Assembly: GCF_000421565.1 (NCBI RefSeq)
Contig: NZ_ATXG01000008.1
Span: forward strand, 1 to 64,000
Length of the DNA: 64,000 bases
Direction: 5' to 3'
Source of the DNA: Agromyces subbeticus DSM 16689
GTDB taxonomy: Bacteria > Actinomycetota > Actinomycetes > Actinomycetales > Microbacteriaceae
A program made the translations under genes and the position numbers. Below, piece after piece: positions 15,286 to 22,785 of this stretch. Each line of letters starts with the position of its first letter. Position 1 is the first letter of the stretch. Under the pieces are notes generated by a model. It saw only the letters and a list, made by a program, of their open reading frames with translations. It was not told the DNA's origin and did not search any database.

Positions 15286-16224
15286 ATGACCAGCACCTAC
15301 CGACGACGCCCGTTCCTCACCGAACCGGGTGAGCGGCTCATAGTCGCTTCAAACGCGTGGGACGTTGCGACCCGTTTCACCGACATGGTTGACGCGACCG
15401 GCCTGCCCGGCGACTTCATCCACACCACCCCGCTCGTAGCTGTGCCCCTGCCGATCCGAACCGTGCACGGCGACGAGCGCACCGGCCGCCGCTGGCCCTC
15501 GACTGTCCACCCCGAGTTCATGTGGCACCCGTTCATGTGGCTGCCCGACCGTGTCGCCCTCCGATACCGGATCGCGAGCGACGACGACCCCCGCGGGTAC
15601 ACGCTCGAGACGGATGCCGAGTGGGCCGTCCGCGTCGCGCTCGAGGTGACCGCTACCGGTCTCTACGACACCGCGACCGGCACCTGGCTTGACGTGCTCG
15701 ACACCGTCGGACTCGACATCGACAACAGCGTCGACCTCGCCCGAGTCGAGGAGTGGCTGAACGGTGAGCCCGATGCGGACCTCGACCGGATCGACATCAG
15801 CGACGCCTTCGCCGCCGACGGCGAGGACGAGCACTGGGCGTTCGAGGTCGCATCCGGCCTCATCCCCCAGCTGCAGCCCGCCTCGTGGGCGATCATGGCC
15901 GACAGCCTCATCGCCACGGTGAGCAACGACATCCAGGCGAACGCCGACACGGCCACGATCGCCAAGGAGGCCCGGTGGGTCGTCGGACTCGCGAAGGGCA
16001 TCCTCAGCGAGGTGCCCGCTGGTGAGGACGGCAAGTCGCCCGAGTCAACCTGGGACCGTATCGACGAGGAGCTCGGCGCGCCCGGACTCAGCGCTGCGGC
16101 GATCATGGCCGGCCCCGTCAACGAGTTCACCGAGGCTCTCTACGGCATCCGTGACGACTACTGGTCGTTCGTCGACCAGTTCAGCAAGGTCGCCGCCGAG
16201 CAGCCGGCCGGCGCCCCCGCCTGA
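15286..16224 (+). CDS. Hypothetical protein beside the candidate origin
   Basis: A 312-residue acidic protein (many Asp/Glu), from ATG 15286 with GGAGA upstream. The sequence is alpha/beta with many Trp residues (FMWHPFMWLPDR; EDEHWAFEVASGL; DDYWSFVDQF) and no transmembrane helix. No replication or relaxase motif is visible. It lies directly upstream of the FtsK-like gene (18-bp gap) and downstream of the repeat region, so it may be a partner of the pump or an origin-binding protein. Neither role is supported by a motif. Confidence 0.6.
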   Translation: MTSTYRRRPFLTEPGERLIVASNAWDVATRFTDMVDATGLPGDFIHTTPLVAVPLPIRTVHGDERTGRRWPSTVHPEFMWHPFMWLPDRVALRYRIASDDDPRGYTLETDAEWAVRVALEVTATGLYDTATGTWLDVLDTVGLDIDNSVDLARVEEWLNGEPDADLDRIDISDAFAADGEDEHWAFEVASGLIPQLQPASWAIMADSLIATVSNDIQANADTATIAKEARWVVGLAKGILSEVPAGEDGKSPESTWDRIDEELGAPGLSAAAIMAGPVNEFTEALYGIRDDYWSFVDQFSKVAAEQPAGAPA

Positions 16225-16242
16225 CCCACCCGAGGATCCGTG

Positions 16243-17925
16243 ATGAACCGCATCCAGCGAATCTCCGTGAAGCTCCCGAAGGAGTTCGACGCCGACCGGC
16301 ATGTCCGGGCCATGGAGCGAAAGGTCACCGACAAGCATGGCGCCGGGTGGGAGCTCTCTCACATCGACCCTGCAGAACGCGTCGCGATCTTCGAGCGCCA
16401 GACGAACGTCGCCGAGGTCACCCGATCGCAGAAGATTGCCGACACCCTCGACGTGTCCCTGCCGAAGGGTTCGAAGCCCGCCGACGGCGACCGGATCGCG
16501 ACGAAATACGAGGCCCAGTACGATGGCTACGTCCTCACGCGCTTCGAGCCGTATCTCGGCACAGCGGTGATGTCGAAGCTGCGGCCCGAGACGATCCGTG
16601 CACGAGGAGCGATCGCGAACGTCCTCGGCGTGAAGCCGTGGGAGGTCCAGATCCGCGACCGCGTGGACGGTGGCTTCGACCTCATCCTGCCAAACCGTTA
16701 CTCATCGTCGAAGCACGACGAGAAGCTGTTGGACACGGTCGAGAATGACATCGGCTCCCCCGGCTGGTACGTCGTAACCAATTCGCAGAAGCTCACCGCT
16801 TCGATAATTCCGGCCGAGCCGCCCAGCTTCCCCGCCGCGATCAAGTACCCGTTCGGCGCGAAGATCACCGCAGGCGACGCTCGCCTTCCGATCGGCGTCC
16901 AGCTCGGCAAGGGCAAGGAGCCCGGGCCGATCCAGTACCTCGACCTCGACGCCGCGCCGCACTCCCAGGTCTCGGGTACCAGCGGGTCTGGGAAAACGGT
17001 TGGGTTGAACGCGATGATCGCAGGCGCGCTCGCGCGGGGTATGGAACTCGTCGTCGTCGACCTGCCGAGCAAGTCCGTCGACTTCCTCTGGTGCAAGCCC
17101 TACGTCCGCCCTGGCGGATGGGGGTGTGACTCGCTGAAGGCGTCCGTGGCGACGATGTCGATGCTCTACGAGGAGGGCGGTCGACGCGCGGCGCTGCTCG
17201 CTGAGCACAGGGTCACGAAGATCGTTGAGCTCCCAGCGCGGCTGCGCCCTCCGGACATCTTTGCCGTGGTTGACGAGGTCACCGGACTCTTCATGCAGGA
17301 GGCGGTGCCTCGCGGTCTGCCGAAGGACCACGAGCTCGTCATCGAGCCGCAGGAGGTGAACCTCCACAAGGCGGTCCTCGAGTCGAAGATCGCGAAGGCC
17401 GCCGCTGAGCTCCGATTCGTCGGAATCAAGCTCGTGCTGAGCTCCCAGGTCTCGTCGACGACGACCGGTGTGTCCACCGCGATCCGGCTGAACCTCGCGA
17501 ACAAGATGCTGCTCGGGACGAACCCGACCGATAACAACCGGAAGATGTCCCTCTCTGACTCCCTCGCTGCGCCGAAGGTGCCCGACAACATCCGGTCAGA
17601 CGAGTCGGGCTCCGGCCGCGGTGTCGGCGTAACCGAGTTCGAAGGGCAGAAGGCCGCGGTCTTCAAGAGTTACTACGCCTCGACCACCGACTACGCGAAA
17701 TGGCTCGCCAAGCTCGGGGTGTCGAGAACAGACCGTCCTGCCCCGACCCCCACGGAGATCGCTCGCTATACACCGTCGCTCGACGACCGCAGCGCCGACG
17801 TGCGCCAGACTTCGCGGTTCGATGAGGGCGGGTTCGGTCAGGACGGGCGTGATGCGCCGGCGCCGAGGCTGAAGGGAGCAGCGGCCGCCGCTCAGGCACT
17901 GAAGGCCGCCGAGACCGGCCACTGA
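16243..17925 (+). CDS. FtsK/SpoIIIE-like DNA transfer ATPase
   Basis: This 560-residue pump has a helical N-terminal region of about 230 residues without transmembrane helices and an FtsK-type motor. Walker A is GTSGSGKT at about 246-253, followed by LVVVDLPSKSVDF. Walker B is DIFAVVDEVTGLF, and a later LVLSSQVSST segment matches the FtsK sensor region. A Pro/Ala-rich tail ends the protein. Such ATPases (TraB/Tra in Streptomyces elements) move double-stranded DNA between cells by recognising short repeats, without a relaxase. The ATG 16243 follows GAGGA with the right spacing; GTG 16240 is the alternative. The truncated paralogue at 248-2101 shows that the element carried two. Confidence 0.85.
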   Translation: MNRIQRISVKLPKEFDADRHVRAMERKVTDKHGAGWELSHIDPAERVAIFERQTNVAEVTRSQKIADTLDVSLPKGSKPADGDRIATKYEAQYDGYVLTRFEPYLGTAVMSKLRPETIRARGAIANVLGVKPWEVQIRDRVDGGFDLILPNRYSSSKHDEKLLDTVENDIGSPGWYVVTNSQKLTASIIPAEPPSFPAAIKYPFGAKITAGDARLPIGVQLGKGKEPGPIQYLDLDAAPHSQVSGTSGSGKTVGLNAMIAGALARGMELVVVDLPSKSVDFLWCKPYVRPGGWGCDSLKASVATMSMLYEEGGRRAALLAEHRVTKIVELPARLRPPDIFAVVDEVTGLFMQEAVPRGLPKDHELVIEPQEVNLHKAVLESKIAKAAAELRFVGIKLVLSSQVSSTTTGVSTAIRLNLANKMLLGTNPTDNNRKMSLSDSLAAPKVPDNIRSDESGSGRGVGVTEFEGQKAAVFKSYYASTTDYAKWLAKLGVSRTDRPAPTPTEIARYTPSLDDRSADVRQTSRFDEGGFGQDGRDAPAPRLKGAAAAAQALKAAETGH

Positions 17926-18006
17926 GACGAATCCACACCTGTTGGACCACCTGCTGCATAGGACTAGGCGAGGGCAAATTTTCGGCCCCGAGAGATTGGA
18001 TCGACC

Positions 18007-18525
18007 ATGACCACCCTGACCACCACCGATGACCTGTCGGCGGGCCTGCCCGCGCGCGCGGACGGCACGCCTTGGCCGCTCGCGATGACGACCGCTGAGC
18101 ACACTGTCTTCGCCGACACTGCGACCGAGCTCGTCAGCCACCTCATCGACGGCTACGACCAGATCGACGACAGCGACGAGGGTCACGACCGCGCGCTCGT
18201 CGCACGCCGCGACGCCGCCGCCTCCCTGGCCGCCCAACTGCAGGCGGGGATCGCGGCCGCGCTCACTGAGGAGCAGAAGTTCGACCCGGCAACCGAGACC
18301 GAGGAGACGCTCACCGCGATCTTCAGCGACCGCGAGACATTCGTCGCAGATTTCCCGACCTGGGACCACACGGTGCCGCTCATCCTCGTGCGCACCGACT
18401 ACGCCCCGTTCACGGAGCGCCCCGCGCCGGAGGGCAATCTCGGCTGGATCGACCCGGCGACGGAGACTTCGCTGCTGCGCAGCCTCGACGAACTCGGCGC
18501 GATCACCTTCCTCGGGCACGCGTAG
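18007..18525 (+). CDS. Hypothetical protein downstream of the DNA pump
   Basis: A 172-residue acidic protein beginning with a Thr-rich stretch (MTTLTTTDDLSAGLP). A helical middle (ALVARRDAAASLAAQLQAGIAAALTEEQ) is followed by strands with FVADFPTWDHTVPLILVRTDY. It is separated from the FtsK-like gene by 81 bp and shares its strand and composition with the acidic protein at 15286. No family is recognised. Confidence 0.55.
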   Translation: MTTLTTTDDLSAGLPARADGTPWPLAMTTAEHTVFADTATELVSHLIDGYDQIDDSDEGHDRALVARRDAAASLAAQLQAGIAAALTEEQKFDPATETEETLTAIFSDRETFVADFPTWDHTVPLILVRTDYAPFTERPAPEGNLGWIDPATETSLLRSLDELGAITFLGHA

Positions 18526-18610
18526 CCAGGCAGTACCTCGACCTCGTCCCGTAGTCGGTGATCGGCTGCGGGGCGCGGTCGTTCGATGGTGTCGCCGTCA
18601 AGACCCTCGG

Positions 18611-18665
18611 GTGAACATTCACCTGCCTCTAGTTTTAGTGAATGTTATGCTTCTATTATTCACTA
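18611..18665. promoter_or_regulatory. Palindromic operator/promoter region of the Fic gene
   Basis: GTGAACATTCAC (18611-18622) is a near-perfect palindrome. TAGTGAAT (18636-18643) and ATTCACTA (18658-18665) form a second inverted pair, so the GTGAA half-site occurs three to four times in 55 bp of AT-rich DNA. The Fic protein has a C-terminal winged helix that could bind here and repress itself. Confidence 0.55.
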
Positions 18666-18685
18666 ATACCGCGAGGAAGTGAAGG

Positions 18686-19969
18686 ATGCAGATGGTCCAG
18701 CCGAGGAGGCCGAAGGGCCAGCCGGCCGGGGGCGAGTTCGCCGCCCGAGACCGGTCTGAGTCGACCGCGTCGCTGCCCGCGGCGGTGACGACTGCCGTCA
18801 CCTACGAGGAGCGCCCCTGGGAGCCGACCGTGCCACTCGACGCGTTGCCGGTGAGCACTCGAGATCGCATCACGCGGCCGTATGGGGCCGCCGTCACTCC
18901 GCGGATCGCTGACCTGCAGCTCACGCTTCCGGGGGATCTCGCGGACGCCGTGCAGAATGCGCAGCAGCAGCTCCTCCGCTTCGACACCGAGGTGGGCTCG
19001 ATCACTGCCCCGTTCGCATCGATCCTCCTGCGGAGCGAGTCCGCCTCGAGCTCCCAGATCGAGAACCTCACGAGCGGCGCCAGGGCCATCGCCGAGGCCG
19101 AGCTCGGCGAGCGAATCGACGGGAACGCCCCGCTGATCGTCGGTAACGTCCGCGCAATGGAGGCAGCCCTCAATGTCGCGCACGACCTCAACCAAGACGC
19201 GATCATCGCCATGCACAGGGAGCTCCTCGAGCGCACGGACCCTGCCATCGTCGGCCGATACCGCACCGAGCAGGTCTGGATCGGCGGCGGCAACCTCACG
19301 AACTACTCTCCGCACGGCGCCGACTTCATCCCGCCGCACCACACCCGGGTCGAAGCCGCGCTGGACGACATGATTGACTACTCGCTGCGGCCGTCGGCGA
19401 TTCCGCTGGCGAGCATCGCCGTCGCGCACGCGCAGTTCGAGACGATCCACCCGTTCCCCGACGGCAATGGCCGCACCGGTCGCGCGCTGGTACAGGCAGC
19501 TCTCCGCCGGTCGGGCCTGACGCGGTCCGTGACTGTACCGATCTCGGCCGGCATCCTCCAGCAGCGCGACCGGTACTTCGACGCTCTGGGCAGCTTCCGC
19601 CGCGGCGACTATGGGCCGATCGTGGAGGTGTTCGCAGACGGCGCGGTTCTCGCCGTCGTGAATGGACGACAGCTCGTACGCGACATCCAGTCCACGAGGG
19701 GCGCCTGGGAGGAGAAGATGCAAGGGATCCGCTCGGACGCCGTTGCCCGCCGCATCGCCGACCTTGCGGTCGAGCATCCTGTCCTGAACTCACGGCTCAT
19801 CCAGGACAGGCTCCCTCAGTCCGGGCGCGCTATCTTCACGGCCATCGACACGCTGGTCCAGCGCGACATCCTCGTTCAGGGCAACTCGAAGCAGCGCAAC
19901 CGCATCTGGGTCGCGCGCGAAATCATCGCGAACCTCGACGCGTTCGCCGACCGCAGCCGCCGAACGTAG
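18686..19969 (+). CDS. Tagged Fic-family protein (AMPylase-like)
   Basis: A 427-residue Fic protein with the element tag at its start (RRPKGQPAGGEFA, then RSESTASL). The inhibitory helix motif SSQIEN (S-x3-E-N) is at about 120, as in class II Fic proteins. The catalytic motif HPFPDGNGRTGR lies at about 254-265 and is complete. A winged-helix domain (about 360-427) ends the protein. Fic enzymes transfer AMP or related groups to protein hydroxyls, and class II members hold themselves in check through the motif seen here. It starts at ATG 18686 with a GAGGAAG ribosome-binding region. Unlike the other tagged genes it lacks the GCCGCGCATAT motif and has a palindromic operator instead. Confidence 0.9.
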   Translation: MQMVQPRRPKGQPAGGEFAARDRSESTASLPAAVTTAVTYEERPWEPTVPLDALPVSTRDRITRPYGAAVTPRIADLQLTLPGDLADAVQNAQQQLLRFDTEVGSITAPFASILLRSESASSSQIENLTSGARAIAEAELGERIDGNAPLIVGNVRAMEAALNVAHDLNQDAIIAMHRELLERTDPAIVGRYRTEQVWIGGGNLTNYSPHGADFIPPHHTRVEAALDDMIDYSLRPSAIPLASIAVAHAQFETIHPFPDGNGRTGRALVQAALRRSGLTRSVTVPISAGILQQRDRYFDALGSFRRGDYGPIVEVFADGAVLAVVNGRQLVRDIQSTRGAWEEKMQGIRSDAVARRIADLAVEHPVLNSRLIQDRLPQSGRAIFTAIDTLVQRDILVQGNSKQRNRIWVAREIIANLDAFADRSRRT

Positions 19970-19999
19970 CGCCACTCAACCTGCAGTCCCGGCTTTGCC

Positions 20000-20010
20000 G
20001 CCGCGCTTAT
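20000..20010 (+). promoter_or_regulatory. Element motif GCCGCGCTTAT, leaderless type
   Basis: The motif ends 7 nt before ATG 20018. This copy combines the GCCGCG start of one motif form with the TTAT end of the other, which supports one family with W at position 8. Confidence 0.6.
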
Positions 20011-20017
20011 GCGGTGC

Positions 20018-21019
20018 ATGAGCACTCAGAAGCGTCAGCCCGCTGGCCAGCCGATCGGCGGCCAGTTCGCGCAGGAGCCGCGAGGCGAATCCACCATCTC
20101 GCTCGGTCCAAGCGGCCGAACCCTCGAGGAGCGCGACGTCCGGCGCACAGCGCTCGAGAACGGCGGGTACGTGAGCCCGATGGCCGGCCGTGCGCTCGAC
20201 GCGCCGGCATCCTCGGAGGGCCGAGGTCAGTGGTGGGATACGCACTTCGTCCGCGCCGAGTACCAGCAGGTGGGCGCTGGCTACCCGCAAATGCCCGACG
20301 ACTACACCCCATCGATGACGTCCGGCCACTCGATCAGCGGGAATCGGCGCACTCACCGAATGGCGTACGCGGGAGCCGGCGTGACGCTCCGCATGCCGTC
20401 GGTGACCTCGCTCAAGCGGTTCGCCGACGAGCAGCACGGGCGTACTTTCGATGTACCTGTCTCCGCCGAGTTCCCCGGCGGTACCGTCTCCGGATGGGTA
20501 CGGGTCACCCGTCATGGGAAGCACGAGTGGTCGGTGTCCGGTCTCGGGTTCGGCGAGCAGGAGAAGGCGTACGTCACAGAGGCGGTATCCGCGGTGCTCG
20601 AGGCGCGTCGCCCGTCCCGTGCGCTCGCGCAGGTCGGCAATCTCCTGGAGCGACGTCGGGCCCGGTTCGCGGCCGGCGGCACGAAGATCGACCCGACCGA
20701 GCGGTCCTCGTTCATTTCCGGCGTCGGCTACGACCGCGGCAGCGGTTCGATGCTCGTGAAGATCGGATCCCGCTCGTACGGCTACAAGGTTTCGATGCAG
20801 AAATTCGAGGCCGTGCGCGGTGCGAAGCATCCCGGCCAGGCGTACAACGCGATCGTGAAGGGCCAGACGCGAACCGAGATCGCCTCGTGCGAGAAGTGCA
20901 GCCGCTTCTACTCTGCCGGCACCGCGCACCGTTGCCCGTCGCGCCATCGCGACCCTAGCGAGGCACCCTCACGGCAGAATCTGGCGGCTCGGGCACGTGC
21001 CACGAAGTCGGTTGTCTAG
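20018..21019 (+). CDS. Tagged protein with a C-terminal zinc-finger-like motif
   Basis: A 333-residue protein opening with the tag (RQPAGQPIGGQFA, then RGESTISL). The middle contains repeated basic and aromatic stretches (TRHGKHEWSVSGLGFGEQEK; VLEARRPSRALAQVGNLLERR). Near the end CEKCSRFYSAGTAHRCPSRH has the layout C-x2-C-x9-H-x-C-x3-H, a likely zinc site for nucleic acid binding. A segment with KIGSRSYGYKVSMQKFEAVRG may be a small beta domain. The function is unknown. A DNA-binding protein that shares the tag of an antirestriction protein and a Fic protein fits a set acting on the new host after transfer. Leaderless start. Confidence 0.7.
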   Translation: MSTQKRQPAGQPIGGQFAQEPRGESTISLGPSGRTLEERDVRRTALENGGYVSPMAGRALDAPASSEGRGQWWDTHFVRAEYQQVGAGYPQMPDDYTPSMTSGHSISGNRRTHRMAYAGAGVTLRMPSVTSLKRFADEQHGRTFDVPVSAEFPGGTVSGWVRVTRHGKHEWSVSGLGFGEQEKAYVTEAVSAVLEARRPSRALAQVGNLLERRRARFAAGGTKIDPTERSSFISGVGYDRGSGSMLVKIGSRSYGYKVSMQKFEAVRGAKHPGQAYNAIVKGQTRTEIASCEKCSRFYSAGTAHRCPSRHRDPSEAPSRQNLAARARATKSVV

Positions 21020-21093
21020 ATCACGTCACGATTCGGCCGGACCGGCATCTCTTCAGTGTGAGGTGGTCGAGCACGGCACTAGCGGCAACGGAT

Positions 21094-21104
21094 GCCGCGC
21101 ATAT
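21094..21104 (+). promoter_or_regulatory. Element motif GCCGCGCATAT with leader
   Basis: About 113 nt upstream of ATG 21218. The leader contains a CCACCCC...GGGGTGG hairpin (about 21150-21170) before a CAGGAGA ribosome-binding site. Confidence 0.5.
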
Positions 21105-21217
21105 AGCAGTCGACAGCAACGCGGGTCGACGGAAAGTCCTCGACCATCCCACCCCAAAGACCGGGGTGGCGTTCGCTGCGCGATGCCTACCTGGTCCATA
21201 ATTCCAGGAGACATCCC

Positions 21218-22435
21218 ATGAGCACCGACAACACAGAGAGCGCTGAAGGCGCCGACAGCGCCGCCGCTGAGGTGGAGACTCCCGAAACGAAGGGCGCTTC
21301 CTTCTTCGCCCGCATCCCGAAGCCGGCCAAGATCGGTATCGCTGCTGGCCTCGCCCTCGCGCTGATCGTGGGCGGCACCGCTGCCGGGTTCGCCGGAGCG
21401 AGCGCGATGCAGGAGCAGGCCGCGAAGGATCGCTACGCGAGCGCCGTGGCCGAGCTGCGAGCTGCCATCTCCGCTGACGCGAGCGCGACCGGCGACCTGG
21501 CAGCAGCGTTCACCGCCGCCGCCGAGTCACACACCGCCAGCGCTGCGCTGGCGCACGCTCTCACTGGCCTCGTCGACCAGACGAAGCTCGACGAGCTGAA
21601 CTCCGCGGTCGCGGCTCTGCAGGAGGCGACCGACAAGGCTGCTGCCGACGCTGCAGTCGACCTGGCCGCTGAGAAGCTCCTGGTCGAGTCCGGCTCCCAA
21701 GTGAAAGTCGACAAGACTTCCACGACCGCGTTCAGCATCGAGAAGCTTGACGCGCGCACTGCGGTCGCCGAGAAGGGTACTTCGGCTGAAATCGAGTCGG
21801 CCGAGGAGCAGCTCGCCCTCGCCGCGAACCTCACGGATGCAATCACCGCGGTGGACGAGACGATCATCGCCCTGTCTGCGGGTCTCGGTGACCTCGCAAT
21901 CGCTCAGGTGAACGCGAACCCGTCGGCTGGCCAGGCGGAGAAGGACGCGACCACCAACACTGCGACCGCGGCGGTCAAGGCCGCCGCAGAGAAGAAGCCG
22001 TCCGCTGGCGACGTGGCCGAGTCCCTGACGACCTACGCGACTGCGGTCGCGGCGCTGAAGAACTCGCACACTACTGCCGAGGCTCAGAAGGCGGCCGAGG
22101 CAGCGCTGAAGGCCGCGCAGGAGGCTGGCGAGGCCACGTACACCGATCCGAGCACCGGGGAGGTTCGCCAGAACCCGTCGTACAACGGGGGCGGCGACTC
22201 GGGTGGCTCGTCGGATGGCGGCGACTCTGGCGGATCCTCGGGTGGCAACAGTGGCGGTGACATCCCGCCGAAGCCCTCGATCTCCTACTACGGCACTTGT
22301 CATTCGGGCCAGTACGGCACGAACACCGGTGGCGGCGTCCCGACTGGAGCAAGCGTCGTGAACCAGTACTGGGACGGCAATTCATGGAAGGCCGACTGGC
22401 AATGCCCGACCGACCCGATCGGCGAGGACTGGTGA
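21218..22435 (+). CDS. Secreted or membrane-anchored coiled-coil surface protein
   Basis: A 405-residue protein. After an acidic Ala/Glu-rich cytoplasmic start (1-30) comes a transmembrane helix (about 43-65: IAAGLALALIVGGTAAGFAG). A long Ala/Glu/Lys-rich helical region (about 65-310) follows and is predicted to form coiled coils. A flexible Gly/Ser/Asp-rich linker (about 325-350) leads to a small C-terminal domain with two Cys (YYGTCHSGQYG and WKADWQCP) that could form a disulfide. No sorting signal is present, so the N-terminal helix is probably the anchor (type II). It lies between tagged genes and the LKNTG surface protein. Together these suggest surface remodelling of the carrier cell or mating contact. 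Confidence 0.6.
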   Translation: MSTDNTESAEGADSAAAEVETPETKGASFFARIPKPAKIGIAAGLALALIVGGTAAGFAGASAMQEQAAKDRYASAVAELRAAISADASATGDLAAAFTAAAESHTASAALAHALTGLVDQTKLDELNSAVAALQEATDKAAADAAVDLAAEKLLVESGSQVKVDKTSTTAFSIEKLDARTAVAEKGTSAEIESAEEQLALAANLTDAITAVDETIIALSAGLGDLAIAQVNANPSAGQAEKDATTNTATAAVKAAAEKKPSAGDVAESLTTYATAVAALKNSHTTAEAQKAAEAALKAAQEAGEATYTDPSTGEVRQNPSYNGGGDSGGSSDGGDSGGSSGGNSGGDIPPKPSISYYGTCHSGQYGTNTGGGVPTGASVVNQYWDGNSWKADWQCPTDPIGEDW

Positions 22436-22453
22436 CAGCCCGCTGATCGACCC

Positions 22454-22494
22454 GAACCGCGCCTCCTTGATCCGATTTGAGGGGGGCGCGGTTC
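22454..22494 (+). terminator. Probable terminator after the coiled-coil protein
   Basis: GAACCGCGCC (22454-22463) pairs with GGCGCGGTTC (22485-22494). A CGCGTTT run follows. It is 18 bp after the stop codon. The remaining 22495-22785 holds only the next promoter motif. Confidence 0.6.
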
Positions 22495-22625
22495 CGCGTT
22501 TCCAAGGCAACAGATCCCGGAGTCGGAGCCGTCGATCGGGGTGATTTCGCTAGCACCCATGAGGCTCGCCACGTTCGGCACGACCCGGGTATACGCGGAC
22601 CTACTCGCGCACGGGCCGCCTGATT

Positions 22626-22636
22626 GCCGCGCATAT
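22626..22636 (+). promoter_or_regulatory. Element motif GCCGCGCATAT with a long leader
   Basis: About 150 nt upstream of ATG 22786, whose own ribosome-binding site is GGAGAGGAA. Confidence 0.5.
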
Positions 22637-22785
22637 CCGCCGCTGAGACCTACCCGACCCCCGGGAGGTCCAGGAAAAATTCAGCCCGAATCGGGGCTCG
22701 ACCGCCGTTCTTCTCGTTTTCGCCGCATTTGTAATAGTGAGGCGCTGACCCGAGATGCGCCTGTCGAGTCCTGGAGAGGAACAAC

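Noticed and set aside
18686-19969. A Fic toxin with a separate antitoxin gene
   Set aside because: No small antitoxin ORF with the inhibitory helix lies next to it; the SSQIEN motif is inside the Fic protein itself.
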